From Aurelia coerulea (Eukaryota; Cnidaria; Scyphozoa; Semaeostomeae; Ulmaridae): a DNA stretch of 64,000 nt. The stretch lies in contig CM076944.1 in the NCBI GenBank assembly GCA_039566865.1, positions 10,872,501 through 10,936,500 on the forward strand, written 5' to 3'. Position 1 is the stretch's first letter, and every line of letters begins with the position of its first letter. Of the stretch, positions 24,760 to 35,665 are shown piece after piece. The translations under genes were made by a program, and so were the position numbers. Below the pieces are notes generated by a model. The model was given only the letters and a program-made list of their open reading frames with translations, made no database searches and was not told where the DNA came from.

Positions 24760-25358
24760 AACAAGGGCAGATTTTGTAATACAATAGCACGAGTTGCTTT
24801 TGTTGACACCTCAATTCAAAGCGATTAGCGATCACAGACAAAGGAAATTCTATCAACCAGTAATTCAAAACAAACGAAGCCGCAAAATTTTCTCTGAAAC
24901 CCAGGTAGCTAGCTCGCTCGCTGTGCGTTCCAGAAATTATCTTAAGGGCAAACATGAGCATAGATCGAAAGAAGAAGGATATATCTGCACATCTACCGCG
25001 GGCATTTTATTTCTTTGGTCCAGAAGCTGAGCAGTAAATGTTTTGATAACACCCAAAAAAATAAGAGAATTGAATCGCCTCCTAAACGGCTTTTGAACCA
25101 AACAAATACAATGCCCACGGCAATTGTGTAGATGCATCCTTCTTCTTTCGATCTACGCTCATGTTTGCCCTTAAAAAACAGTTTCTAGAATGCACAGCGA
25201 GCGAGCTAGCTACCTGGGTTTCAGAGAAACTTTTGCGGCTTTGTTTGTTTTGAATTGCTGGTTGAGAGAATTTCCTTTGTCTGCAATCGCTAATCGCTTT
25301 GAATTGAGGTGTCAACAAGAGCAACTCATGCTATTGTATTACAAAATCTGCCCTTGTT
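24760..25358. repeat. Foldback MITE with 9-bp duplication (Mutator-like)
   Basis: Two ~250-bp arms (24760-25012 and 25108-25358) pair with few mismatches around a ~95-bp loop. Ends are AACAAGGGCAGATTTTGTA and its complement. The 9-bp word ATTGGATGG is duplicated at 24751-24759 and 25359-25367. A 9-bp TSD with long TIRs is typical of Mutator-like elements. The frames on each arm (24614-24961 minus, 25190-25375 plus and others) mirror each other and are not genes. Confidence 0.75.
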
Positions 25359-25500
25359 ATTGGATGGTTGATTAAAAATTTTGAACGAATACAAGGAATC
25401 ACATCGTCAGTCTAGGTCTGGGGTTGGGGAGGCAGTTTCTTAAATTTGCGGGTGATTTTGTCAGGTTAATTTTGTTTTATCTAAAGGGCTACCAAATTAC

Positions 25501-25561
25501 TAGCCTGCGTGCAGACTCAACTATCCTAAAGTGTAGGATAGTTGAGTCTGCACGCAGGCTA
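25501..25561. repeat. 61-bp near-perfect palindromic MITE with 9-bp duplication
   Basis: The arms TAGCCTGCGTGCAGACTCAA... and their complement meet at a ~4-base centre. CCAAATTAC is duplicated on both sides (25492-25500 and 25562-25570); family A copies have a single CCAAATTAC there. Part of the arm recurs at 5209. The transcript would form a ~28-bp hairpin. Confidence 0.8.
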
Positions 25562-25640
25562 CCAAATTACTTAGTAAGATCTCGAAACAAGTAAATAACA
25601 TAATTCGCACTCAAAATAATGCCGAAACAGTTGCTATAAC

Positions 25641-26060
25641 CAAGGGCGTTAGGACAACATTGTTATAGTCGTCCCGTTGCAGTTAATTTCTAATGTTTGG
25701 TTTGAAAAACTTACCTATGTTGTCCTTGGTGGCTTCTTCTTTCATAAATTTCTTGGTTTTGCTTTCTAAACGAAATAAATCCCATGTTTTTCAAGTAGAA
25801 ATGAACTGTTTGATCAGAGATTAACCTCACTTTCGTTTAATTCTCCAAATTAAAAATGGCGCTGATGAAACAGTACATGCAGAGCAAGCAGTTCATTTCT
25901 ACCCGGGAAACATGGGATTTATGTCGTTTAGAAAGCAAAACCAAGAAATTTATGAAAGAAGAAACCACCAAGGACAATATAGGTAAGTTTCTCTGAGTTT
26001 CTCAAACCAAACATTAGAAATTAACTGCAAAGGGAAGACTATAAACTCGTCCTAAGGCCC
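25641..26060. repeat. Foldback MITE with ~10-bp duplication (Mutator-like)
   Basis: The ends CAAGGGCGTTAGGAC and GTCCTAAGGCCC are inverted, and ~190-bp arms pair across the element. TTGCTATAAC is duplicated at 25631-25640 and 26061-26070. Uninterrupted family A copies have one TTGCTATAAC. The right arm holds a short ATG frame (25855-25990), but its mirror in the left arm shows that it is repeat sequence. Confidence 0.7.
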
Positions 26061-26229
26061 TTGCTATAACTGTACAATGTCAAACATTTTTGAGTACGAA
26101 AGGCAAACTAAAACTGTAAATTATAAAAGTTCCTTAGCTTTTTCAATTCAGGTAGGGTTGTTTCTTAACTTTCCAACAATGGAGCCTGCAGTTTCTTGTT
26201 AGTGGTTTCTTACAAAAGTACGTGTGCAC

Positions 26230-27287
26230 CAAGGAGTGTATCACTCTTCTGAAGTGGTGTATCAGATTTCTTAAAACAATATGGATAGGATTTTGCAACG
26301 AATTTTTCTCGAAAACAAAAGGATTTTCAGCAAAGGCGTATGTATAGAATTAGACTCCCCTTGTAGAAAATGACATGTGAGAACATAAATGTCTAATATT
26401 AGCCAATAAAACTGACTTTACTTTAGTTAGAGGCGAATTTGACTATCCCCTGAAATAAACATCAGTTCATAGAATAATGTCTTTGTTTGACAATATTATC
26501 AATTCGAAAAAAAGACGACCTTGTATGCCAGGCATATAAGATCAGCAAAATCTTGACGAGTCTTAAAATAAAGCATTCTCAAGCTCTGTATCTAAAAGTG
26601 TTTTCAAAATATAAATCTAGCTGCATCAATTTCTTGAGAAAACAGGTCTTTCATAGAAAAAAGGTCCTCGCCTCCTCAAAAAGGAATTCGGCCTAAAATA
26701 GACCGTAATTTATCTTGCTAAATGAACAAACAGATCTTTAGGTATTTTCGTAAAAGTATGAAATTAAAAACACATCACACACATTGCGATTGCGTGAGTA
26801 CTCATTTCAAATACGATACCCCTGTGGATCCTATAAAACATGGCGTCCTTAGAGATAATGACGTAATTGTGATATATTTCAAAGCGTTAGTTATAATTAT
26901 GTAAAGCGGAAACTGCATGGATTAACTTGGGACATGACATGACAAGCCCTTTTGTTCTCAGAAAAGAAAGGGAAAGAAACCATTAAATTGGCTTTTCTCA
27001 ACAAAGTTCTTATTTCATTGTGCGAACACGTCGGTAATTCGTCATTCGATCGGAATTTTATCGATCTGTCTCAAGTTTGACTTTTGTAGGCGACATTTCG
27101 GGAGAGAGTGCTGAGTACTTTATTACAAGATAGCAGCCAAGAATAACAGATTGGGAACAGATCGTCAGAATTTGTGGGAAATCTAGAAGGAATTAGCCAG
27201 TGTGATCAGATCTTTATTAACACTATTTGCCTAAACAAAACAAGCCGTGTTTGTCTCATTCATTCGATTGGGGTCGTGTCTGGAACA
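26230..27287. other. Intergenic; 5' flank of the 27347 reading frame
   Basis: No gene or clear repeat. The last 60 bases before the TATA box contain CATTCGATTGGGGTCG; CGATTGG could act as an inverted CCAAT element. Confidence 0.4.
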
Positions 27288-27294
27288 TATAAAA
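27288..27294 (+). promoter_or_regulatory. TATA box upstream of the 27347 frame
   Basis: TATAAAA lies 53 bases before the ATG, a normal spacing for a start of transcription near 27318-27322. This supports the reading frame as a real, single-exon gene. Confidence 0.5.
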
Positions 27295-27346
27295 CCAGCT
27301 AAGTGAAGAGCGTGCATTTGTGTCAGGTTCATCAATTATTTAAGCT

Positions 27347-27919
27347 ATGGAGAACCTTATAAACAGAACAAAGCAGTTTTCAGCGTTCATTTTCGAGCAG
27401 AACAACAACCCAGGCGGAATAATCAGGCCGTCACCTCGCACGTGGAGGAAAGGACTCGGAAAAGGCTTGGACTTCAAACGGTTATCGATCACAAGTTGGG
27501 AAGATATCGAAACTTGCGAAATGCAGAGGCTTTCCTTGCCGAAAGGACCCTTCAAAGTTGATCTATGTCCATGTGAAAGTCAGCCCTCTTCATGTCGAGT
27601 GTTCTGGCAGGTAACTCCATGCATGAAAGTGCCCGGGAAAACACGAAGATGTAAAATTATTCAAAATTGTGGATCGAAAGAATCGAAGCGTCCATTCTCT
27701 GCCAATATCATGGCCATGGAGGATAAAATATTAATTTGGGGACACATGAAAGACGATAAAAAAGAAGGAGAAGACTTTGAACTTGTTATGACAGCTCCAG
27801 CAAATAAATTTGAAACATACGGAGGACACTCCATCGTTATTCAAGGTGTTTTGAAACGGGGATGTCGAAAGAAGGACTCGAATTTTGTTACTACCCACGA
27901 TGGTTTCGTTTTATCATGA
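27347..27919 (+). CDS. Hypothetical protein, 190 residues, possibly cut short by a TGA
   Basis: An intronless frame from ATG to TGA, preceded by a good TATA box. No signal peptide or membrane segment: the N-terminus is MENLINRTKQFSAFIFEQ. A cysteine-rich middle (residues ~73-109: C-P-C, then C, C, C, C) is followed by a mixed strand-like region with 'DKILIWGHMKDDKKEGEDFE' (~125-144) and 'GGHSIVIQGVLKRG' (~160-173). I do not recognise the family. Codon use and amino-acid mix look like a real protein. The same frame stays open for 52 codons beyond the TGA (see 27920-28078). That suggests a nonsense mutation in a longer 243-codon gene, stop-codon readthrough, or a small unrecognised intron. No neighbour gives a functional clue. 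Confidence 0.55.
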   Translation: MENLINRTKQFSAFIFEQNNNPGGIIRPSPRTWRKGLGKGLDFKRLSITSWEDIETCEMQRLSLPKGPFKVDLCPCESQPSSCRVFWQVTPCMKVPGKTRRCKIIQNCGSKESKRPFSANIMAMEDKILIWGHMKDDKKEGEDFELVMTAPANKFETYGGHSIVIQGVLKRGCRKKDSNFVTTHDGFVLS

Positions 27920-28078
27920 ACGATCTTCAACACAGAACACCAAAGCAGAGAAAGATCATTTCACAGTGGTATCTGGGTGGTTTCTAGCCATAGAGAGTTT
28001 GGTTTAATTCTCGCCACTGGAGATCGAGTGGAAACAGATATATGTGATATTCTCCCAGAAACAGGTATAAATATTTAG
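27920..28078 (+). other. In-frame extension past the TGA of the 27347 frame
   Basis: Directly after TGA (27917-27919) the same frame runs 52 codons to TAG at 28076-28078 and contains protein-like text (GIWVVSSHREFGLILATGD, then RVETDICDILPETG). The TGA is followed by A, not the C that favours readthrough in animals, so a disabling mutation is the simpler reading. A short intron (donor near 27901, acceptor TTTCACAG at 27966) would also remove the stop but would be unusually small. Confidence 0.4.
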
Positions 28079-29304
28079 TAGTCTAGCACATCAACACACA
28101 AAAACTAACACATATTAATATTCTACTAATTCGAACTGATATATTACGATTTATTTCAGAGAATTTATTCATCAAGACTTGAGAGCAGATAATTTATTAT
28201 TAAGAGTTTGTATTATAGAAAAGTTTAGTTAGTTTGTTGACCCACAGTACCGAACCATATCGAATTTGAAACTTAATTGGCGAGGGCAAATATTGATCTC
28301 TGCTGGCTGGGGTAAATGAGTCTGAGTCAATGATAAAATTCGATGGATTTTGACTTTATTTTGATTGATTAATTTGAAGAAATGATGAAAGTTTCAATAA
28401 CGAAAAAGAAATATTTATTTTATTTGGAAAGACAACTTTCGCACAAGTCATTCCCTCGCGACTGCTTTTAGTTTTGATTTCTAAATATTAAAATGAATGA
28501 CTCATATGCCCCATCCATCAGATCTATTTTGCCCTTCCCTGTCTGTATTTGCAAAGTTGTACGCTGCGCTGCTGTTCTGTTCCTAGATACGTAACCCAAA
28601 AAGAAAGCCACAAACCCTTGTACTGTAGTGTGATTCGTTCTTGTTAAGCAAGTATTTCAAGGTTGCTATCTTGGGAGAGAACATGCTATGGTAAATATCG
28701 TTCCCCTTCCTTTTAACCATATTGAAAAGGTTTGTTGTTGTTTGGAGGATATGAAAGTATTCCAGGATATCCGAAACTGAAAAAAATCCTGACTGAGGAA
28801 AGAAAGACCTTTCAGTATCCCTGAGGTTGTTTTGAACTCGTCTGTCAATCTTCATTGCCTGGGATTTGCCAGTTACTTAAAATCACAACACTCTGTGAGA
28901 TGTCAGTCATTGCAGATCAACAGGGTATCATTAAACCTACCTTGTTTACGTCAGAGAAATCGAGAACAGTGCTACAAATTGTTAATGAGACACAGTAGTA
29001 AAGAGCCTTGTACTGAAAATCCTTCCCAGGTCATTGCTAGTCAGTGCTAATTGAGAGAAAGGCAACTTTAGTTTTATCTTGAGTTTAACTAACATAAACA
29101 AGCCATCATTGCTTTATTTTTTGAGGTAGAGTGACCAGTAAAATTCGAAACCCCTCAAAAAAATTTTAGATTCCTCTTGCGGAAAATTAAAAAGCGATAC
29201 TAGAGCCTATTTGGGTCAGGATGAAGTTAGGAAACTTTTTAATGCAGGTGAAGGGTTCCAAGTATTTTCAAATAGAAAGTGCACAATTCAACTAAACTCA
29301 AATT
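28079..29304. other. Intergenic, nothing recognised
   Basis: AT-rich. The opposed frames at 28583-28855 and 28832-29050 have no motif. Confidence 0.45.
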
Positions 29305-29627
29305 CACATATTTTTTAAGAAACTACCTTAAGGAATCTCAACTCTCAGATTGCCAAAAATTAAGAAACTCCAGTACTGGAAAAATACAACTTAACTATTT
29401 TTGACAAAGGAAATCATTAACATGGCCTTACTTTATTTTCATTGTTTCCTGTCTAAAAATTGGAAAGGCTTGAAAAAACCTTGTTTTGACTTGCTGATGT
29501 AACATGGAACCTTTTAAGAAATTCAGAAACTTCAAGTACTCAAAACCTGATAGGTTTTAAGATTAACCTGATAAGTTTTAAGATTAACCTTCAGTACTAG
29601 CCCAAATTCTTAGCTGCTTATAAAATA
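29305..29627 (-). repeat. Family C MITE, diverged copy
   Basis: Starts CACATATTTTTTAAGAAACT, continues with CTCAACTCTCAGATTGCC as in 33885-34267 and 36929-37290, and ends near GCTGCTTATAAAATACC. The ends are decayed. AAGAAACT words remain inside. Confidence 0.6.
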
Positions 29628-29681
29628 CCAGTTTTCTAAAGAGTATATTTTTTGTTTCTGAATGTTTGCTCTCTCAAAATA

Positions 29682-29866
29682 GAGCTTTTAGCTATTCTAC
29701 AGAAGAGCCTGGATCAAGCATTATTTTTATATAGTTTTGTTCAGGAGGCTCCATCAAGTGGCGTTAGAGCTTCTATTGTTATTGTGCACATTACAAAATT
29801 CTACAAAATATTGTAAAATATTATTCAATTTTTACTCTTTTTACTTTTAAAAATAGCTGAAAGGTC
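29682..29866. repeat. Small TIR element (TTTTAGCTATTCT)
   Basis: Left end GAGCTTTTAGCTATTCTAC and right end AAATAGCTGAAAGGTCC are imperfect complements. The interior matches 62064-62622 (GGCGTTAGAGCTT, AAATTCTACAA). That other copy carries a later insertion. Confidence 0.55.
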
Positions 29867-31326
29867 CAGTTGCCAAAAAAGTGGTCTATAATGAATCCTT
29901 CCCTTCCCAATGTCTTAATGTAGAAATATTTTGAATGACTAAGTCTTCTTCTAACCCAAATCACAAAATCAAAGCTTGCTTCCTACCTTTTCATTTCAAC
30001 TTGATGACTGTTCTCAGCAGTATTCAATTCAAACTAACTGGGCAAGTGTCTCCTTCCTATGGCTAAGCCCCCATTGTGATGAACATATGATAGTCTGGAA
30101 GCTACTAAGAAAAATCCTTTCTCTCAATTTGAGCTGAATATAATGACAGATTTTCATATGTTTAAGCTAGTTCTCTTTTCACAAAGGACAACACAATTGA
30201 TAAAAGCTGGCTAAACAGCAGCCATATGCACAGTTCAGGGCATGGGTCCAGGGTACAGACTTACTGATTTCTTGTAGGCATGCAGTCCATTCATGGCAGC
30301 CTCTCTGAATCCCAAAAAGCAAGGATATGCGATGGCATGGGCCGCTTTAAAAAGTTGCGTGGATATTTACAGTCTCACAATTTGGAATGTCTTTCTTGGC
30401 CGTTCTTAGGCCATTTTTGAGTTTGAAAATTCAACTAAGGAGAAGACTGACCTGGCCGACCTGGCTTGCCATAAGTTTTATCCCCAGACATTTTAGAAGC
30501 ATAAAAGTTTTGTTGATAACTGAAGATGCAGTGCCAGTCTACATCTTGTTAGTGTGAATTTACTGAGTAAACCTTCATTAAGTTTTGATGGGGTTTTGGT
30601 CATCATGAGTTTATTTAGCCTGTGAGCTTACAAAAATGCATGCTGTGTCTGCAACTACAGTATTTTCTTCAGTTGACCTCGGGTCTAATCTTTGAAATGC
30701 ATAGTTCATCAAGGCTGCGCAGGAGAACACCTGCTCTTGTAAATCTCACAAAACTGTAGACATCTCGATGGGAAATGCGGGCAGGCGTGTACTTAATTCG
30801 TTTCCTAAGGCCAATTATCACGTTAACAGCGCAGCGTGCCAGACTTATCTTAATTTTGCACAAATAAGGGTCTGTTGAAAATATCGATATGAATTATTTG
30901 AACATGTATTTAACATATTTATCGTCAGTATACCGTGTATACTCTTTTACAGCGTATGTCTCAGTGACAATAGTAATATATATATTTAATGATATCACGT
31001 TTTGCATCATCACTCTTCTCGCATTTTGTTATCATTGACATCAACTTTCCTTACCGATTTCACCTTATCATCGATATTAATCTTTCTTACTGATTTCACC
31101 TGCAACTATTTTAGGATTTTAGAGTTGATTTTGTCTGTGTAGATTATATTCAGGAGAAGAGCGTCGTCAGCGTTTAATTCAAGCCCTTTTAGGCTGGACT
31201 GGGGAATTAATTAGATGACCATGCCATATGCAAGAAAACATGGTGGGATTTTGGAGGAATTTACAGTATCACAACTGAGACACGACGATTTATGGTGGTG
31301 TGTTCCATGTCTAATTTCAACAATAC
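29867..31326. other. Intergenic; one coding-looking minus-strand patch
   Basis: At 30669-30863 on the minus strand, 64 codons (…RKRIKYTPARISHRDVYSF, then VRFTRAGVLLRSLDELCI) read like protein and end at a TGA. This could be a retrotransposon fragment or a lone exon; I cannot place it. Nothing else seen. Confidence 0.3.
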
Positions 31327-31491
31327 CAGAGACGTAGGAACCGGGGGGGGCACTGGAGGCATGTGCCCCCCAAGATTTTGCAATAAACAAAGGAGTGCCC
31401 TTTTATTTTCAGCAAGTGCTCCTTTTGCTTAATGAAAAAGTGCCCTTCAAGTGTAGTGCCCCCCAAGTTTGAGATGCTTCTTACGTCCCTG
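31327..31491. repeat. hAT-like MITE, copy 2
   Basis: 165 bp, ends CAGAGACGTAGGAACCGGGG and TTACGTCCCTG, flanked by an exact 8-bp duplication AACAATAC (31319-31326 and 31492-31499). It is the 18297-18465 element in reverse orientation. Confidence 0.85.
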
Positions 31492-31499
31492 AACAATAC

Positions 31500-32319
31500 T
31501 TCTTGAAAAGTGCCATTACAGAGAATGATAAAACATTGGAAGTCACTTGTGTATGTCTGTCACACATTCAGGAGCCCAATTAGGCCTTTCCTATTGTGAT
31601 ACTGTAATTACGCCATGTTCTATCATATCAGGTACCAGTCCCCATGATTACAACCAATTGTGTGCCACCAGCAAAAGCTATCCGTGTGAATTCTAGCGAC
31701 CTAGAGAATTGTAGCGGCCCCTTTGTGATTAATAACTCGTCATCTTGACCCAGATTGTATGAGTCGAGTTTAGAAATGATAGGGTCACTGTAAAACTGCC
31801 AATGAATATCCTTAAACTTGCAAATCGTTATCAATTATTGTAGGGTACATCAAAAGGTATGGAGACACTGGGTACTTTGCATTTGCTTACCCGTTGCCCC
31901 CGCCTTCTCTTAAGCATATGCTTTTTACTTAATGTAGATGAGGTCGTTTTTTGTAAGAGGTTTAAAGTTTGATCTTTATGCAAGGCTGCATCAAATCGCA
32001 TTAAATCCTCTGAGCAAGGTAGATACTTATTTTTAGTAATTGTTGTAAATATGCAGTTTGAAGTTATTAGTAGCGTTTTCCACTAATTCCGTTGTGTTTT
32101 CGAAGTTTAGCAGAATTATTCAAGAGAAAAATTATTGATTTGTACAGAGAAAAGCATTTTGATGTTGCCTTCTTCCTGCATGACAGAGTGTATCCACTTA
32201 GTGGGTCTAATCGAGGTGCACGCAATGCTTCGTTATGATGTACCTTGCGTGATGCGTTAGCCATTGAATCTTTTGTACTTTGCAAGGGTGTTCAGAGCGT
32301 GCTAGTGAAATTGTGTCAC
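31500..32319. other. Intergenic, nothing recognised
   Basis: Short chance frames only. Confidence 0.45.
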
Positions 32320-32603
32320 CAGGGCCGTCGAGAGAGGGGCCGGGCCCCAGGGTCAGGGATGGAGGAAGGCGCCGGAAATTTTTTTGAACCACACCCTTTT
32401 ATCCTTGGGCCACGCCCTCCTATGCCCTGGTAAAGCGCTGCTTTTAGATTTCATTTGGAATCTCAGTGGGCCTGCAGGCCTGAAAAAGTTCCTGAAAGAA
32501 AACTACAACAAAGAAAAAATACATACCTTATTTTTTGCGGGCCCCCGATGGCCCCGGGCCCCCTGGTAACTACCCTGGCTAACCCCCCCTCTCGACGGTC
32601 CTG
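32320..32603. repeat. hAT-like MITE (CAGGGCCGTCGAGAG)
   Basis: 284 bp. Left end CAGGGCCGTCGAGAGAGGGG and right end CCCCCTCTCGACGGTCCTG are complementary, with an 8-bp duplication matching in 7 of 8 bases (TGTGTCAC / GGTGTCAC). GC-rich ends include GGGCCCC words. The small frames across it are not genes. Confidence 0.75.
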
Positions 32604-32620
32604 GGTGTCACAGCTATATA

Positions 32621-33361
32621 CCGGGTGTCTCAGAAAAAGTACCCCCTTTTGACTGGAAATAGGAATAAAACGATAAGATTAAAGATATCATTACTCTCCG
32701 AGTTGACAGCTACATTTATCAATTTAAATCTTCAACTTAGATGCACATACCTTGCATTTAAAAATCATACACCAAACACCGGAGATACAAGTTTACAAAG
32801 TCAAAAATTTACAGTGCTCCCAAAGCCAGAGATTTTGATAAAGGGCCTAGCCATGCTTTGTGTCATGGACCTGTACACTTTTATTTTCAGTCTTCTGCTT
32901 TTGAAAAGAATAAAAGACGAATGGGCATGACTTTGATTGAACGAATATAATAAAAATGTTGTAAGAATGATAAAGTCTTACCACATCTCCAAAATAAGCG
33001 TGCATGTGCTCCTTTTCCTCGTCTTTGATACAAAACACTTGGGATGGAATGCAATGCAAGGACCGATTCCTCAAAGGAAAAGCCATTTCAAGAAAACTAA
33101 AGGTAAAAGTTAAGAATTATTTTGCAAAATGCTTTTGGTGTCATATCATGCCTTTTCTCAAAACCTCCGGTTTCGGGTGCACTCCACACTTTGACCTTGT
33201 GAACTCATATCTCCGGTGTTTGGTGGACGATTTTAAAATGCAAGGTATGTGCATTTAAGTTGAAGATCAACGCATGTAGCTATGAACTAAAAAAATCCCG
33301 ACATGTTATCGTTTCGTTCCCTTGTTTGGCCAAAAGGGGGTAAATTTTTTGAGACACCCAG
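32621..33361. repeat. mariner-like MITE (CCGGGTGTCTC), copy 1
   Basis: 741 bp between TA at 32619-32620 and 33362-33363. Ends are CCGGGTGTCTCAGAAAAAGT and TTTTTTGAGACACCCAG. The interior has its own inverted repeats: CTTGCATTTAAAAATC near 32751 and ATTTTAAAATGCAAGG near 33231. GGGTGTC termini with a TA target are known from mariner-type elements. Other copies: 58728-59530 and 63007 to the window end. Frames here have no transposase motif. Confidence 0.75.
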
Positions 33362-33545
33362 TACATTTGCACTCCGCTAAATTTTTATAAAATTGATTCA
33401 AATGGTGGATACATGCCTCTGCGAGTGCCAAGGAACATGTGCAAACATATTCACTACTTCTGAAAGCAACAAAGCATCGCAATCTTTACCTTTCTTCTTT
33501 TTTATATCACAGTTAAAACTCAACAATATACAAATACAATATTCT

Positions 33546-33606
33546 GTGCCGTCCATAGCAGAAATAGACATGACGTCATCTGGTTCTGGCTATGAACGGC
33601 ACTTGA
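33546..33606. repeat. Small inverted repeat (GCCGTTCATAGC family), copy 2
   Basis: GTCCATAGCAGAAATAGAC at the left and GGCTATGAACGGCACTT at the right pair with each other. It is the reverse complement of the core of 11628-11716. Confidence 0.5.
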
Positions 33607-33642
33607 CAATCCCTTTAACAGCAATCTTATTAAGCACTTTGT

Positions 33643-33712
33643 TACCCTGGGTACCAGCCTCTCTAACGTTAAAATACCGTTTTTAACGTTAGAGAGGCTG
33701 GTACCCAGGGTA
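33643..33712. repeat. 70-bp palindromic MITE
   Basis: TACCCTGGGTACCAGCCTCT continues through CTAACGTTAAAA, then ~5 unpaired bases, then the exact complement. A half-copy lies at 34806-34839. No duplication could be defined. Confidence 0.65.
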
Positions 33713-33884
33713 TAGATTCTATTAAAAATGCATGTACTGGGGATTCGGCTGTCAAGAAGAATTTTGATCAATCAGCGTAGCGTTCTATGCAAGCCACTGC
33801 TAATTTCAAGCAATAACTGAATTAGAAAGGTTGCCAGTCATCTTTATTCTGCATCCAATGCGTAGAGCAAAAAATCTTCTATTA

Positions 33885-34267
33885 CACGTATTTTTTTTCA
33901 TAAGAAACTACCTATAAGAAACTCAACTCTCAGATCGCCAAAAATTAAGAAACTCCAGTACTGGGAAAATATAAGTTACGAAACTATTTGTTATTAATAA
34001 GGGAAATCCTTGACCTATTTTTCATTTATTTTCATTTGTTTCCTGTACCACATTACTCGTAGGGTACTTGTGTAATGTCTAAACATTGGAAAGGTTTAAA
34101 AAACCTTGTTTTGAAATGTTCACGAGGGCACAGGTAGTGAACCTGAAGATTGTTATGGAACCTTTAAGAAACTCGTAAGAAACTCTGAGTACTCAAAATC
34201 TGATATAATTTTAAGAGCCTTTCAGTACTGGCCCAAATTCTTAGTTTCTTATAAAAATAAATACGTG
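33885..34267 (-). repeat. Family C MITE, copy 2 (CACGTATT ends)
   Basis: 383 bp between TA at 33883-33884 and 34268-34269. Ends are CACGTATTTTTTTTCATAAG and TTATAAAAATAAATACGTG. It shares its interior with 36929-37290, 29305-29627, 37963-38345 and 42425-42666. Confidence 0.75.
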
Positions 34268-34579
34268 TAGATACTAGATAGAGGTTCTAAAAATGACTAA
34301 AAGATAAAGTGTTCATACGTCAGTTTGCGAAATTTCCTCCAAAAATAACCAATCGTTTTCCCACATAGTCGTGCAGGAAAATAGGCACAGAGAGTGGAAA
34401 TCCGAGATATTGAGCTTCTTATATATATTTGAATTTACAATAAATCATTTCACGTGAAACGTTTTATCAGCAGTGTTCCAAATTCTAACATGAATACTGG
34501 ATTTATTATTTGCGTGCAGGTGGTCAAACACACGAAATGTCTCATAAAAATGAATTGCAATCATGGAAGGGTTTGGACG

Positions 34580-34790
34580 AAAATATCTTATATATATTTG
34601 AATTTACAATATATTTCATCACGAGTGGGACTACAATTCGAAATCAAAATGTGCCTCTGCCTGGGACTGAACCCAGGATCTTTGTGTGAAAAGTCCCTCC
34701 GAAAAGTCATTGGGCCACTCGGGTGGGAAATTCTGAAAGGGTGGGCGTGCATATGATTCCTCCGTTCCTGCTGATCATAGAGAAAAACTC
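34580..34790 (-). repeat. Possible tRNA-derived SINE
   Basis: On the minus strand a box-A-like GAGTGGCCCAATGAC (around 34710-34724) is followed ~35 bases on by a box-B-like GGGTTCAGTCCCAGG (34662-34676), as in Ser/Leu-type tRNA-derived SINEs. The region is bordered by AT-rich sequence. There is no full cloverleaf and no second copy here, so this is tentative. Confidence 0.3.
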
Positions 34791-34805
34791 CAATCAAACT
34801 TCAAC

Positions 34806-34839
34806 GTTTTTAACGTTAGAGAGGCTGGTACCCAGGGTA
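34806..34839. repeat. Half copy of the 70-bp palindromic MITE
   Basis: Matches one arm of 33643-33712 (TTTTTAACGTTAGAGAGGCT and onward to CCCAGGGTA), without its partner arm. Confidence 0.6.
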
Positions 34840-35247
34840 GCACTTTGTGTACCATGGCACCATTCCATTTTGGCAGACGCTAGCATACGCCAGCTTAGTT
34901 TGGGTGAATTATCGTAAAACGAAAAAGGAAAAAAAAACAAACAAACAAACAAAAAGTAAAAAAAAATCTTTACCTGGTGGCTGCGTCCAATAAAGTTCAG
35001 GCATTTGACAAATTGAAGTACCTAAAGTACTAAGAAGGAAATGTGTGCCACTTTCGGTCACAATCTAGCCAATCACATATCAGTATTTCCTGTTCACTTC
35101 GATAAGTTTCCCAAATATGGTGCACACGTGTTACAGCCTTTTGTCTTTGCATGGCTATTCTTTAATGAAAGGCTTATATATATGCTTAGATTCGCTGATT
35201 TGCTTTACTGGATGTGAATGAATTGAAAATAACTTGATAGCACGATA

Positions 35248-35656
35248 CACGTTTTCTTTATAAGAAACTAGTTTATAAGAAACTAGTGCTACGACGATGA
35301 CCAAAAATTCAAGAAACTCCAGTACTACGTTCAAGAACAGTTAAGAAACTCTAAAATTTATTTCTGCATGTCTCTCTTATTCTATAAAGGTACCTTCATC
35401 TTTTTTTAACTCTTAATTGCAAAAATTGGTACATTTTGCCTGAATGTGCATGGCTTATTCGTGATGACAGTGTCAATGCAAAATGGACGCCCTTTGTCGA
35501 GAAGAAGGCTCAGCTGTGAACAATACCGCAATGTTAGGCCCAAAAGATAAGAAGCTAATTAAGAAACTTTTTAACTACTAAAACACCGAGATTTACATGG
35601 GAAATTAGAAACTTTAGTACTGGTGCTGATCCAAGTTTCTTATAAAAAAAAACGTG
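35248..35656 (-). repeat. Family C MITE, copy 3 (reverse of 19846)
   Basis: 409 bp between TA at 35246-35247 and 35657-35658. Ends are CACGTTTTCTTTATAAG and CTTATAAAAAAAAACGTG. High similarity to 19846-20263 in reverse orientation implies fairly recent spread. Confidence 0.8.
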
Positions 35657-35665
35657 TAGCTGTAA

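Larger units (their letters stand above)
25408..26226 (+). repeat. Family A MITE, copy 5, split by two later insertions
   Basis: Begins near GGTCTGGGGTTGGGGAGGC and ends near TGGTTTCTTACAAAAGTACG. It aligns to 12477-12859 once the palindrome at 25501-25561 and the foldback at 25641-26060 are removed. The intact copies supply the empty-site sequences for both insertions. Confidence 0.7.

Noticed and set aside
24614..25375. Several 66-115-codon frames on both strands
   Set aside because: They mirror one another across the arms of a foldback MITE.
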